Of a DNA stretch of 64,000 nt, positions 10,335 to 22,239 are shown piece after piece; positions within the stretch are counted from its first letter, which is position 1, and the number at the start of each line of letters is the position of its first letter. Below the pieces are notes generated by a model, which was not told the origin of the DNA, did no database searches, and was given only the letters and a program-made list of their open reading frames with translations. Source of the stretch: Aradus depressus (taxonomy: Eukaryota; Arthropoda; Insecta; Hemiptera; Aradidae); assembly GCA_963662175.1 (NCBI GenBank), contig OY759217.1:13022562-13086561 (forward strand), written 5' to 3'. The translations under genes and the position numbers were made by a program.

Positions 10335-11040
10335 ACGCTGATGCCAACGCATTACTTTCATATACACAGTAATGCCAGTTTGAAATGAGGGAAAAATGAG
10401 TTTGAGAGGGAGGGGTGGGGTTTTTGTAGTAAAGTGGTTGGTATAAGAATGTCTTGCTATGGCCACTTCAGAAATACATAAATTTTTTTTTTCTAAAAAA
10501 ACTTTCATTAATATTCTCAGGGCCGAATGAGTCAAACTGAAACGTTTCGATACTTGGAATTCATCGATACATTTCCGTCGATGTATTCCGAGTATCAATG
10601 TTGGTAGCCGACACTGCTCTTGCCAACGTATCGACCGACCTCTTGGTGACGATATTGGCTCCCTATTAGTACATGAGGAGAGACACTGAAATTTGATTAA
10701 GTGTTCCCAAACTAGATCAGGTCAAGGGCAGTGAGTCGCTGAAATGTTACCTCGTCAGTAAGTTTACAGTAATAGGTATATACGGATTTCTGCAAGAGGT
10801 CGTCTCACCGAATTCGCATAGAATTTCATTCGTTACTGAAAGAGTGTGGTGACATATTGTGGTCTTAATAATAATAATTAATATTTATTTCCGATAAATC
10901 GTAGCGATAATAGAATCGTCGTGCATATGTCGTCGACAAATAGCTTACAGGTCATTTTATGGAAATCCTAGTCATTTGACTTAAAGCCGGCAAATACTAC
11001 TGAAACTAGAAAATAAAAACAGGTATTTGTTTGTCGATAT
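10335..11040. other. Non-coding; first 150 bp shared with 55790-55915
   Basis: GATGCCAACGCATTACT...AATGCCAGTTTGAAATGA at 10340-10490 has a diverged copy at 55790-55915, so part is an old dispersed repeat. The 119-codon minus frame at 10239-10598 overlaps it and has no recognised domain. The remainder (10500-11040) is unassigned. Confidence 0.4.
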
Positions 11041-11046
11041 ATATAT

Positions 11047-11465
11047 ATAATCCAATGAGAGTAGGTCAGAGGTAGCGCTGATAAATCGCGGGTTCGAAAT
11101 CCGGCCGAAGTTCTTGGGTTTTTTTATGTAGAAGGTAAAAAAAACCTTGAACATGTCTTTCAGATGTCCGTTAAGCGATGGTCCTGAGCCTTTGCTACTT
11201 AAATTACTTGTTAAAGACCCCACCTTAGCTATACGGAGAAAAATATAGTTAGTTATTATGGTTCATGCCCGGGCTTTAACTGCGTGGTCATATCGCCTAC
11301 TACCAGAGCGCTCTTTAGTCACTGTGGTGGACCTGAGCCCGGCTCTACTGCGGGAGTCCTAAATTTTACCTACACTAAATTTATATTCACCTAGGGCAGG
11401 GGTCTTTAACGAGTACCTGACATCGTACAGGCTCGGGACCATCGCTTAAAGTCCCATCCGAAACA
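11047..11465. mobile_element. Two SINE copies tail to tail
   Basis: 11047-11250 is an old plus-strand copy of the subfamily with a GGTTTTTTT/AAAAAAACC hairpin. 11255-11465 is a minus-strand 3' body (GCCTACTACCAGAGCGCTCT). The 80-codon minus frame at 10981-11223 is a shadow of these. Confidence 0.75.
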
Positions 11466-11469
11466 TATC

Positions 11470-11967
11470 ATATTTTATATTTATTAAAAATTGATTAACA
11501 ACTACCTAAGTACCTGCCATCGGAAATTAACCAATTCCGTGAAATAAAGTAATTTTTGATTCATTTCAGTATATGCCAGCTTTATGTGACATGACTACGC
11601 TTTCCGTGAAAAGTCTTGTTTTGCTATTTGAGGACGACATATAAAATATTATGTTATATATCAGGATAACTAATAAATTGTATGCATCTATAGTTAGTGA
11701 ATATTTGTTTAACGAAACATACATAAGAGAAAATAATAAATGAATAAATAATGAATAGTGAAAGAAAAAGTAAGCGTGGAAAATGAAAAAAACAAAAAAG
11801 TACCACCTACTAGGTAATAAAGTCAACAAATCAAAATAAATATATATAATTTATGAAATCCATGAGAATATTGCGGTCCGCAATTGCCAAAAGGTTTGCG
11901 ATCTCTGCATAATATTAAACAGTTAAAAATAATAATATACAGGTAAAAGAATAATAAAAATAAAAGT
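11470..11967. other. AT-rich stretch, nothing recognised
   Basis: The minus-strand 87-codon frame at 11566-11829 is hydrophobic and AT-driven with no domain. I see no supportable gene. Confidence 0.4.
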
Positions 11968-11999
11968 AAAATCAAGTAAAAAAGTCGTCGGTAAATCAC

Positions 12000-12968
12000 A
12001 TATACGATATATATAGACAGAAGGACACAGGACTCACGGGAGGGGGTGTATGGATCCCGAGTCTGGAAGTGGAGGCCGTTATCTGCTGGGATCCCATGCT
12101 ACGGTATTTCAAGCGGAGGTGATGGTCATCCTGGAATGCGCGTCTAGAAGAGAGGTAATGTACAGCGACATGGAGGTGAAAATCTTCTCCGATAGTCAAG
12201 CAGCACTTGCCAGCGCAGAAATCAAATCAAAGCTGGTAAGGGAGTGCGCAAATCAGTTAAACATCCTAGAAAACTGCAAGAAGGTTGGACTCTACTGGGT
12301 TCCCGGACATTCGGGGATCCAGGGAAACGAAGAGGCGGACCGACTAGCCAAGGAAGGTTCAAGTAAACCTTTCATGGGGCCAGAACCGGTGCTGGGAATA
12401 TCTCGGAAGACGTACCGAACTCGAATCAAAGAAGGACCTTTTGGAGCGTACTTGGAGAGAAAAGACCACATGCAGGCAGTCGAAGATGTTCCTGGGAGGG
12501 GAGTCCAGAGTTCTGAAAGACGGGATCCTGAACCTCAAAAGGAACGAGCTCAGGCAACTGATTGGAGTTCTCACAGGACATGGTCCGTTCAATAGACACC
12601 TACACACTGTGAGAGTCAAGGACAGTCCTACCTGCGATAGATGTGGGGAAGAAGACGAAACAGCGGCACACTTCCTGGGTATCTGCTCGGGATATGCGCG
12701 AATGAGATTCCACATCTTTGGTGGAGATGTAATCGCAGAGGAAGACTTTAGAAGATTGGACTATGAGAGCATTCTTAGGTTCATTCCAGGAAACTGGGAG
12801 ACTGAGCACTCCATGAAGGGCTTGGTTCAGGTAGTATAAGTACAGTATAAATATAAACATATAGTTAATATAATAAGGGAGAAGCCCAGCGCTTCCAGGG
12901 AAGGGATAAAAGCACTGGATGCTTAGGTCCCTAGGTGTAATACACCAGCCCACCATGTATATATTTTC
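12000..12968 (+). mobile_element. 5'-truncated LINE (I/R1-like) with 32-bp target duplication
   Basis: It holds the RNase H domain and C-terminal region of ORF2, then a 3' UTR ending near CCAGCCCACCATGTA. It is flanked by a 32-bp direct repeat (11968-11999 and 12969-13000, one mismatch), whose sequence is the start of a family A copy. The LINE therefore inserted into family A by target-primed reverse transcription. Diverged relatives of its 3' end occur at 955-1020 and 18593-18900, both on the minus strand. Confidence 0.85.
12050..12839 (+). pseudogene. LINE ORF2 C-terminal part: RNase H plus zinc-knuckle-like tail, frameshifted
   Basis: Frame 12050-12595 carries a type I RNase H domain. FQAEVMVIL supplies the conserved Glu, KIFSDSQAAL the Asp, and VGLYWVPGHSGIQGNEEADR the conserved H-G-GNE-AD block. 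RNase H in ORF2 removes the RNA strand of the RNA-DNA hybrid and is typical of the I/R1/LOA group, not of Jockey. Around 12441-12595 the homology moves to a second frame (to 12839), which holds CDRCGEEDETAAHFLGIC, the C-x2-C...H-x4-C pattern of these ORF2 C-termini. A small indel therefore breaks the gene. The 5' part (endonuclease and reverse transcriptase) was never copied. Confidence 0.88.
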
Positions 12969-13000
12969 AAAATCAAGTAAAAAAGTCGTCGGTGAATCAC

Positions 13001-13380
13001 TGACAAGTTACTACCCCAGCACGAATTAATAAAGTTTTTGCTGTCGCTCTAAAACCAATTGATTAAAAATCAATAGTTGATTCAAACGCTTCTGAATCCT
13101 CATACTAATTTGGTGTCAACACATTCTTTACATCTGTAGTTATTGGAGTTTTTGTGTTAACCCCCCCTCTATTCCTCCTTCCCTTTGACTGATTTGGCTG
13201 AAAATCAATATTTGTGGGGTTCTGGAAACACATGTTAAATTTTCGTGTCGATACATTCTTTATTTCGGAAGTTACCGTGTTCTCAGATAGGAAATTTATT
13301 GGAATCGGGGGGTTCGGACATAGAATTTCTGACCGATTAAATAACTTCCCCTATACTTCGTATAGCTGGAGATGTAAAAA
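13001..13380 (+). repeat. Family A copy, target of the LINE insertion
   Basis: It runs from the target duplication through ACTACCCCAGCACGAATTAA, GATTTGGCTGAAAATCAATA and ATTTTCGTGTCGATACATTC to the terminal hairpin CCCTATACTTCGTATAGCTG. The 130-bp satellite begins about 120 bp later. Confidence 0.8.
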
Positions 13381-13500
13381 CAATCATTTCTAATAATAGA
13401 CAAATAAACTCCATCGTTCTTGATCAAAATACTAATTATATTATGAATTTTATAAATAAAATTTCAAGAAAATCATTTATATTGTATCGAGTGAATTTGA

Positions 13501-16500
13501 AATTTGTTTCGAACCCGTTGTTTTGTCTATATCTCTGTTGGTCACATATCCGTCATCCTAACACATATTTGAATATAAATGATATCCTTGTACTATCAAT
13601 TCGCTTTGCAACTTCTTCACTTGTCCCTATAATTTGTTTCGAACCCGTTGTTTTGTCTATATCTCTGTTGGTCACATATCCGTCATCCTAACACATATTT
13701 GAATATAAATGATATCCTTGTATTATCAATTCGCTTTGCAACTTCTTCACTTGTCCCTATAATTTGTTTCGAACCCGTTGTTTTGTCTATATCTCTGTTG
13801 GTCACATATCCGTCATCCTAACACATATTTGAATATAAATGATATCCTTGTATTATCGATTCGCTTTGCAACTTCTTCACTTGTCCCTATAATTTGTTTC
13901 GAACCCGTTGATTTGTCTATATCTCTGTTGGTCATATATCCGTCATCCTAACACATATTTGAATATAAATGATATCCTTGTACTATCAATTCGCTTTGCA
14001 ACTTCTTCACTTGTCCCTATAATTTGTTTCGAACCCGTTGTTTTGTCTATATCTCTGTTGGTCACATATCCGTCATCCTAACACATATTTGAATATAAAT
14101 GATATCCTTGTACTATCAATTCGCTTTGCAACTTCTTCAATTGTCCCTATAATTTGTTTCGAACCCGTTGATTTGTCTATATCTCTGTTGGTCACATATC
14201 CGTCATCCTAACACATATTTGAATATAAATGATATCCTTGTATTATCAATTCGCTTTGCAACTTCTTCACTTGTCCCTATAATTTTTTTCGAACCCGTTG
14301 ATTTGTCTATATCTCTGTTGGTCACATATCCGTCATCCTAACACATATTTGAATATAAATGATATCCTTGTACTATCAATTCGCTTTGCAACTTCTTCAC
14401 TTGTCCCTATAATTTGTTTCGAACCCGTTGTTTTGTCTATATCTCTGTTGGTCACATATCCGCCATCCTAACACATATTTGAATATAAATGATATCCTTG
14501 TATTATCAATTCGCTTTGCAACTTCTTCACTTGTCCCTATAATTTGTTTCGAACCCGTTGTTTTGTCTATATCTCTGTTGGTCACATATCCGTCATCCTA
14601 ACACATATTTGAATATAAATGATATCCTTGTACTATCAATTCGCTTTGCAACTTCTTCACTTGTCCCTATAATTTGTTTCGAACCCGTTGATTTGTCTAT
14701 ATCTCTGTTGGTCACATATCCGTCATCCTAACACATATTTGAATATAAATGATATCCTTGTACTATCAATTCGCTTTGCAACTTCTTCACTTGTCCCTAT
14801 AATTTGTTTCGAACCCGTTGTTTTGTCTATATCTCTGTTGGTCACATATCCGTCATCCTAACACATATTTGAATATAAATGATATCCTTGTATTATCAAT
14901 TCGCTTTGCAACTTCTTCACTTGTCCCTATAATTTGTTTCGAACCCGTTGTTTTGTCTATATCTCTGTTGGTCACATATCCGTCATCCTAACACATATTT
15001 GAATATAAATGATATCCTTGTATTATCAATTCGCTTTGCAACTTCTTCACTTGTCCCTATAATTTGTTTCGAACCCGTTGTTTTGTCTATATCTCTGTTG
15101 GTCACATATCCGTCATCCTAACACATATTTGAATATAAATGATATCCTTGTACTATCAATTCGCTTTGCAACTTCTTCACTTTTCCCTATAATTTGTTTC
15201 GAACCCGTTGTTTTGTCTATATCTCTGTTGGTCACATATCCGTCATCCTAACACATATTTGAATATAAATGATATCCTTGTATTATCAATTCGCTTTGCA
15301 ACTTCTTCACTTGTCCCTATAATTTGTTTCGAACCCGTTGTTTTGTCTATATCTCTGTTGGTCACATATCCGTCATCCTAACACATATTTGAATATAAAT
15401 GATATCCTTGTATTATCAATTCGCTTTGCAACTTCTTCACTTGTCCCTATAATTTGTTTCGAACCCGTTGTTTTGTCTATATCTCTGTTGGTCACATATC
15501 CGTCATCCTAACACATATTTGAATATAAATGATATCCTTGTATTATCAATTCGCTTTGCAACTTCTTCACTTGTCTCTATAATTTGTTTCGAACCCGTTG
15601 TTTTGTCTATATCTCTGTTGGTCACATATCCGTCATCCTAACACATATTTGAATATAAATGATATCCTTGTATTATCAATTCGCTTTGCAACTTCTTCAC
15701 TTGTCTCTATAATTTGTTTCGAACCCGTTGTTTTGTCTATATCTCTGTTGGTCACATATCCGTCATCCTAACACATATTTGAATATAAATGATATCCTTG
15801 TATTATCAATTCGCTTTGCAACTTCTTCTCTATAATTTGTTTCGAACCCGTTGTTTTGTCTATATCTCTGTTGGTCACATATCCGTCATCCTAACACATA
15901 TTTGAATATAAATGATATCCTTGTATTATCAATTCGCTTTGCAACTTCTTCACTTGTCCCTATAATTTGTTTCGAACCCGTTGTTTTGTCTATATCTCTG
16001 TTGGTCACATATCCGTCATCCTAACACATATTTGAATATAAATGATATCCTTGTATTATCAATTCGCTTTGCAACTTCTTCACTTGTCTCTATAATTTGT
16101 TTCGAACCCGTTGTTTTGTCTATATCTCTGTTGGTCACATATCCGTCATCCTAACACATATTTGAATATAAATGATATCCTTGTATTATCAATTCGCTTT
16201 GCAACTTCTTCACTTGTCTCTATAATTTGTTTCGAACCCGTTGTTTTGTCTATATCTCTGTTGGTCACATATCCGTCATCCTAACACATATTTGAATATA
16301 AATGATATCCTTGTATTATCAATTCGCTTTGCAACTTCTTCTCTATAATTTGTTTCGAACCCGTTGTTTTGTCTATATCTCTGTTGGTCACATATCCGTC
16401 ATCCTAACACATATTTGAATATAAATGATATCCTTGTATTATCAATTCGCTTTGCAACTTCTTCACTTGTCCCTATAATTTGTTTCGAACCCGTTGTTTT

Positions 16501-16996
16501 GTCTATATCTCTGTTGGTCACATATCCGTCATCCTAACACATATTTGAATATAAATGATATCCTTGTACTATCAATTCGCTTTGCAACTTCTTCACTTGT
16601 CCCTATAATTTGTTTCGAACCCGTTGTTTTGTCTATATCTCTGTTGGTCACATATCCGTCATCCTAACACATATTTGAATATAAATGATATCCTTGTATT
16701 ATCAATTCGCTTTGCAACTTCTTCACTTGTCCCTATAATTTGTTTCGAACCCGTTGATTTGTCTATATCTCTGTTGGTCACATATCCGTCATCCTAACAC
16801 ATATTTGAATATAAATGATATCCTTGTATTATCAATTCGCTTTGCAACTTCTTCACTTGTCCCTATAATTTGTTTCGAACCCGTTGTTTTGTCTATATCT
16901 CTGTTGGTCACATATCCGTCATCCTAACACATATTTGAATATAAATGATATCCTTGTATTATCAATTCGCTTTGCAACTTCTTCACTTGTCTCTAT
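13501..16996. repeat. Tandem satellite: 27 copies of a 130-bp unit
   Basis: The unit begins AATTTGTTTCGAACCCGTTG and ends TTCTTCACTTGTCCCTAT. Twenty-five units are exactly 130 bp and two (15711-15833 and 16224-16346) are 123 bp through the same 7-bp deletion. Divergence is very low and concentrated at a few sites: T/A at unit base 21, C/T in TGTA(C/T)TATC, and C/T in TGTC(C/T)CTAT. Since 130 is not a multiple of 3, no long frame is kept; frames such as 14397-14585 are incidental. GC content is modest and the unit has no obvious internal palindrome. The array ends sharply at CTCTATAATT / TCCTTCTGGG. Confidence 0.97.
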
Positions 16997-16997
16997 A

Positions 16998-17335
16998 ATT
17001 TCCTTCTGGGAAGGTTTTCGTATAATATTAGGATAGATCAATAACAAACTGAGTCCGAGACTTGCCGTGTCCGGCCGACAACACCCGAACATATGTACCA
17101 ATTTACCTCTGATCTTCATTCGATAATGAATTTCCCAAATAGAACTATTCGGTTCAAGGGAGTCACAAGTTTTTTTTATTTAAAGTAATCCAATTGAAAT
17201 TAAAATAAAATTAGGTAGTACGACAATTTTCTTAAATTATGAGATAAAAAAATAAAAAAATTCCAGAGATAAGATAGATATAGGTTTTACACATATTACA
17301 TACCTACTCTTTGCAATGTATCACTAAGAAAAAAT
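16998..17335. other. Right flank of the satellite, no gene
   Basis: Unique-looking sequence without a supportable frame. The 66-codon minus frame at 16919-17119 runs out of the satellite and shows no known domain. Confidence 0.4.
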
Positions 17336-17349
17336 ATATAATAATAACA

Positions 17350-17636
17350 TCGTAGCCCGACCGAGGCCCTTAGTTTATTTTATGTGGGAGGTAAAATAAA
17401 CTTAAGCACGCCGTCCTTCGGATGGGACGTTAAGCGATGGTCCCGAGCCTGTACGATGTCAGGTACTCGTTAAAGACCCCTACCCTAGATGAATAAAAAT
17501 TTAGGGTAGGCAAAATTTAGGACTCCCACAGTAGAGTCGGGCTCATGTCCACCAGAGTGATTAAAGAGCGCTCTGGTAGTAGGCGATATGACCTCGTAGT
17601 TAAAAGCCCGGGCATGAGTCATAATACCTACCTACC
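17350..17636 (+). mobile_element. tRNA-derived SINE, 5'-truncated
   Basis: It begins inside the tRNA region (CGTAGCCCGACCGAGG) and ends CATAATACCTACCTACC. It is flanked by the perfect 13-bp repeat TATAATAATAACA (17337-17349 and 17637-17649). A truncated copy with a clean duplication supports mobilisation by a LINE-type reverse transcriptase. Confidence 0.9.
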
Positions 17637-17649
17637 TATAATAATAACA

Positions 17650-18200
17650 AATAAGTAGGTAATAACTAATTAAAAATTTACAAATAATATTAAAATAAAT
17701 AAATATGGACATGCATTTTATTATAAATAGTGCAAGCAATTAGAAAACAAAAACAATTCAAAATGAAATAAAACAAAGTCTTTGAAAAAAGAGAAATTGT
17801 AAAATAGTAGTAGCCATATAAAAAAGTCGATGGTCATTCACCGGCAATGTACTTCCCCAGAACGAGTTAATCAATTAGTTGAGGATTTAGTGATACTAGA
17901 TTTTGTATCGATACATTCATTACATCGGCAGTTATTAGGATTTTTCAATTGAGCCCCCTCCCCTGAACCACCTCTTCCCTTCACCCGTCTTTAAATACGA
18001 GATCATATCGCCTACTACCATAGCGCTCGTTTGTCGCTCTGGTGGTCATATGCGTGATTCTAATGTGGGCGTACTAAATTTTGCCTATCCAGGTTTATTT
18101 ACTTGGGACAGGGGTCTTTAATGTCTGATGTCGCACAGGCTCGGGACCATAGCTTAACGTCCCATTTGAAGAACGGCGTGTTCAAGTGTTTTTTCTCAAG
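17650..18200. repeat. Family A fragment followed by old SINE body
   Basis: 17820-18000 (plus) has the family A start and ATACATTCATTACATCGGCA. 18005-18200 is a minus-strand diverged SINE 3' body. 17650-17820 is AT-rich. Confidence 0.65.
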
Positions 18201-18592
18201 GGAAGATAATTGATAAACCTTTTCTACAGTCTCAAAATCATTGAACATTTCAAATTATTTTTAAAATCATCTGATTTAAGTTAGTAACCGGGCAAAGCAG
18301 GGTAATCTACTAGTAAAAAATAAAAAAAAAGAAGAATTTTGATATAAATTTTCTTTTGGTTTTGTCCCAATCGTCTCCGATCAGTTATCAATATATAATA
18401 GTTATCAATTGACTTAGTTAGACCGACTGAAAAAAAGGATAAATGTTTTTCAAGAGTGATTCTAACCATTACGTTAATATTATTTTGTCGCCAATTTTGT
18501 TATTTTATTGTATGAAGACTATTTAACTATCACTATCAAAATTTAGGACTTTCAAGAAGGCAAAATAGTTTAATCAAGGTCTGCCCTAGTAA
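18201..18592. other. No recognised feature
   Basis: AT-rich sequence; the 62-codon minus frame at 18281-18469 has no known domain. Confidence 0.4.
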
Positions 18593-18900
18593 ATACTTGG
18601 TGGACCTAGGGACCTAAGCATCTAATGTTCTTACACCTTTTCTTCCTGGCGCTTCCTCCTCACCTTGTCATTCCTGGATCAGATATGAAACCTCCCAGTA
18701 TCCTTAGACACTCTAAAAATACTCCTATGGTCCAATCTTTTAAAATCTTCCTCTATGATCATATCTCCCGAAGATGTGGAACCTCGTCCTCGGGAATCTC
18801 CCAAGATGTCAGTCGTCTCATATCCTCCACATCTGTCATCAGGTGGAACTGTCCTCGACTCCTATAATATGTGTCTGTTGACGTCTCCCCCAGCTGACTC
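18593..18900 (-). pseudogene. 3' end of the RNase H-bearing LINE family
   Basis: The reverse complement aligns with 12680-12940: TTCCACATCTTCGGGAGATA, GAGGAAGATTTTAAAAGATT and GATGCTTAGGTCCCTAGGT occur in the same order. It holds the last part of ORF2 and the 3' UTR, diverged and without an intact frame. The 80-codon plus frame at 18625-18867 is its shadow. Confidence 0.75.
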
Positions 18901-18928
18901 TACACTGATTACCTAGAGTTGCTAAATA

Positions 18929-19268
18929 GGGTTAGGGTTAGGCTTAGGGTATATGACTCATGCCCGGGCTGTTGTTAACAACGAGGTCATATCGCCTACT
19001 ATCAAAGCGCTCTTTCGTCACTCTGGTGGACATGATCCCGACTCTACTATGGGAGTCCTAAATGTTGCCTACCCTAAATTTTTATTCACCTACGGTAGGG
19101 GTCTTTAACGAGTACCTGACATCGTACAGGCTCGTGACCATCGCTTAACGTCCCATCCGAAATATTACCTCCCAGATAAAATAAACTAAGGGCCTCGGTC
19201 GGGTTACGAACCCACAACCTTGAGCTCAGAAGTCAAGCACGCATACCACTGAGCTACCGGCTCCCTCT
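18929..19268 (-). mobile_element. tRNA-derived SINE, full length, TTAGG-like tail
   Basis: Minus orientation. The tail reads GGGTTAGGGTTAGGCTTAGG on the plus strand. It is flanked by the perfect 13-bp repeat GAGTTGCTAAATA (18916-18928 and 19269-19281). Confidence 0.92.
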
Positions 19269-19580
19269 GAGTTGCTAAATATCTTCATAAATAGATATTT
19301 TAAACATTATTAATTTTGATAAAATTCTAATTCCAATGATGAACATTCTATGTAAGTATGAGATGTCTAGCGAACATAAAGCTGTTCTCCTCGCAAGAAA
19401 CACGACCGCTGAACTAGAGTTCATTCAGAGAGATCTTACCTCAAGTTGCAGGACAGGCAGAACTATGATCCAAGGCGCCATCTCTATAAGAGGCATCCAG
19501 CTAAAACGTTTCTATGAATCACCTTATGGGGTCTCCTCTCCGGTCCTATCAATTTTAGTTGTAAACAATTATTTAGTTAT
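19269..19580. other. Open frame of unknown origin
   Basis: A 104-codon plus frame at 19336-19650 starts in unassigned sequence and runs into the next SINE. The first ~70 residues show no domain I recognise. It could be a TE relic; no function is claimed. Confidence 0.25.
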
Positions 19581-19584
19581 TATT

Positions 19585-19848
19585 ACGGGCTTAATACAAG
19601 GTCATATCGCCTACTACCAGAGCTCTCTTTCGTCACTCTGGTGGACATGAGCCCGACTCTACAATGGGAGACCTAAATTTTACCTACCTAGGTTTATTCG
19701 CTTAAAGTAGGGGTCTTTAACGAGTACCTTACATTGCACTGTCTCGGGACCATCGCTTAACGTCAAATTTGAAGGACGGCGTGCTCAAAGTTTTAATCTT
19801 GAGCTCAGTAGACTAACACGCTACCTCTGAGCTACTGGCGCCATCAAA
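19585..19848 (-). mobile_element. Old diverged SINE copy
   Basis: GTCATATCGCCTACTACCAG at the 3' side and GAGCTACTGGCGCC at the 5' side mark both ends. Internal deletions and substitutions are frequent. Confidence 0.8.
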
Positions 19849-19879
19849 AGCGATCCGATATCAAGTAAATATATATAGA

Positions 19880-20945
19880 CAAACAGACACGAAAGCTAAA
19901 GAAAAAAAAATATGGTCATAGTTTAACCATGAAAACTGACATTATTACATCGATATTGTGAAATAATTAAAATGAACTTGAATGAAATAAAACATAAGTT
20001 TATTAGTGGTATTGTCTAATTTCACAGAATATATATACCTGGGAGTATTTTCGGTATTTCTACCATCCTCATCCAAAAGCATAAGAGATAAGACTGAAGA
20101 GTAGAGTGTTATCTCTTCTGCTTTTGGCTGAGGATGGTAGAAATACTGAAAGTACTCCCATGTATATATATTATGTGAAATTAGACAATACCACTAATAA
20201 ACTTATGTTTTATTTCATTTTAAGTTCATAGTTTAGCCAGTAACGGATAGAACAATTTTATTCTTAAATATACTTAAAATTCATCATATTTCATATATAT
20301 AAAGCTGAAAATGTCTGTGCGTTGTACCGCTATAACTTACGAACGGCTTGATGGATTTGATTAATTTTTTTTTTAAATTTGTTCGTCATCGTCTGTGGAA
20401 GGTTATAGGCGTATTAGTACCTCAATATCTGGTCCATCCCAGCATCCACCCACGCAATCTTTGTAACTCAAAAACCACTGCAATGATTAATGAGGAATCT
20501 TTTTGAATAGATAAGTTTTATCTACCGGAAGGTTAAGGTCTATTTTTTAATCAACCCCTGGTCCATCCCAGCATCCACTCACGCAATCTTTGTAACTCGA
20601 AAACCATTGCAACGATTAATGAGAAATCTTTTTTTGAATAAATTAGTTTTAGCTCCAAAGCTAGCGTTACTACAGTTGAAGGACTATAAGCGTTATTCCG
20701 TATGAATAATTGAAAATGATAACATCATGAATGTACTGTCGCGGAACTGAATAGCCTTATAGGAGATATTGGGAGAAAAGTCAAAGTTCCCCGGGCAACG
20801 CCTGGTATTACTGCTAGTATATAATAAAACAATTTCTATTATGGGCAATTAAACCAATTGAAGAATTTTAAGTATATTTAACAATAAAATTATTTTATCC
20901 GTTACAGGTTGAACTATGGCCATAAAGTTTTTTTTAGCTTTCGTG
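19880..20945. repeat. Inverted-repeat element with nested foldback and Helitron
   Basis: The outer arms share GACACGAAAGCTAAA (19888-19902, complement near 20936), AGTTTA(A/G)CC and GTAACGGATA...ACTTAAAATTC. The left arm is split by a second palindrome at about 19968-20235, whose halves share AAACATAAGTTTATTAGTGG and GACAATACCACTAATAAAC. The core between the outer arms is a Helitron-like element (20284-20817). Confidence 0.7.
20284..20817 (+). mobile_element. Non-autonomous Helitron-like element
   Basis: It starts TCATATTTCATATATATAAA after an A and ends TACTGCTAG before a T. A GC hairpin (CCCGG, loop GCAACG, CCTGG) lies eight bases before CTAG. These are the TC/CTRR ends, 3' hairpin and A-T insertion site of Helitrons. 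A second, longer copy is at 36410-37099. Relative to that copy, part of the interior is deleted. No Rep/helicase coding. Confidence 0.78.
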
Positions 20946-21560
20946 TCTGTCAGGTTGTTCCATCATCACGGAAAAATGGCTGAACATATTTCATAATGTT
21001 CACACTTCATATTTTGAATCTCCCTGTTCAGCAGTAACATTAACTGAACAGTAACCCAAAATCACTGAATAGAGGGGGTTTACTTAGAGACAGAAAAAGT
21101 TAGTTAAATTATGTTTTCTAAGCTACTATTGATCCAAAGTGATAAAAAAAACTACTGAATCAATACGAAAGACATTTAAATTTTTAAACATTTTTTTTGC
21201 TAGAGTAAGAAATAACGAAGATAAATAACATTTTCGAGAAGTTAAAACAGCGAGAGATGCTAATTTGAGGAGATGGGGTCAGAGGATAGATGCATGTTTC
21301 GCTCACCTGATCAGCCTAACCTCTTCATTACCGCCTTCTATCGTGAAAATAACCATGATATAAGAGTAGTTTTTCATGTACAATAACATTAGTTCATAGT
21401 TAGCTTCCATTTTTGTTTTCTTGGCAGTTTCTCTGCAGATATCCTCCTATAAGGTCTGTCGCATCTACTTTATGTTTAATAGTTCCATTACTATTATCAT
21501 TAGTGATTTTATAATATATTTTTATTTCTATTGCTTTATTTATTTAGTATTTATTTTCTT
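20946..21560. other. Unassigned non-coding stretch
   Basis: No ORF or recognised repeat block. Confidence 0.35.
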
Positions 21561-22215
21561 CTTTATTTTTCACAACATGACCTGAGGAAGAGACCTAAGA
21601 ACGTCCCAAAATATCGTCGTGAAAGAAGACACTTTTCGAAGAATTATAAAAATGTTTACCATAATTCTATTTTGTTATTAGTAATTAGTGATTTATTTAT
21701 TTAGTTGTTGTGACTCATGCCCGGGCTTGAACTAAGAGGTCATATCGCCTACTACCAGAGTCCTCTTTCGTCGCTCTGGTGGACATGATCCCGACTCTAC
21801 TGTGGGAGTCCCAAATGCCTACATAGGTTTATTCAACTAGGGTAGGGTGTTTAACGAGTAGCTGACATCGTACAGGTTCGCATGACGTCCCATACGAAGG
21901 ACGGCATGCTCAACATTTTTTCACTTCCAATATAAAACACTTAAGGGCCTTGGCCAGGTTTCGAATCCGCGATCTTGAGTCAGAATAATAGCACGCTCTG
22001 AGCTATCGGCGCCCTCTGTTTATTAGTATTATTATTATTATTCATTTATTTTCTAATACCTTTTATTTATTTTATTATATTTTTTGTATTATTGTTTTAT
22101 TATTACTAATAACTGTTTATGTACCCAGTTAATATCTTGATCTATACATTTTTATGACGTACCTATCCTATTACCTTGTTATGGTTTAACGGAAATAAAT
22201 ATTGTTATTTATGTT
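21561..22215 (+). mobile_element. LINE 3' UTR split by a SINE
   Basis: The 3' end GGTTTAACGGAAATAAATA followed by TTATTT matches 58770-58800. It is interrupted by a minus-strand SINE at 21705-22016. The LINE is CR1/L2-like judging from the related coding relic at 58225. Confidence 0.6.
21705..22016 (-). mobile_element. Diverged SINE copy
   Basis: GACTCATGCCCGGGCTTGAA at the tail side and GAGCTATCGGCGCC at the tRNA side. Several internal indels. Confidence 0.85.
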
Positions 22216-22239
22216 CTCCCCAAAGTATGTTGTACATTT

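Noticed and set aside
10239..10598. 119-codon minus-strand frame as a gene
   Set aside because: It overlaps the family A end and an old repeat shared with 55790-55915, with no recognisable domain.
13501..16996. CRISPR-like array
   Set aside because: The units are contiguous near-identical 130-mers with no variable spacers; this is a eukaryotic satellite.
13443..17119. Open frames in the 130-bp array, possibly a repeat protein
   Set aside because: The unit length is not a multiple of 3 and stops recur in every frame, so no continuous repeat protein can exist.
18929..18945. Interstitial telomere or ancient chromosome fusion
   Set aside because: The TTAGG-like repeats are only two or three units and sit exactly at SINE 3' ends, so they are SINE tails.
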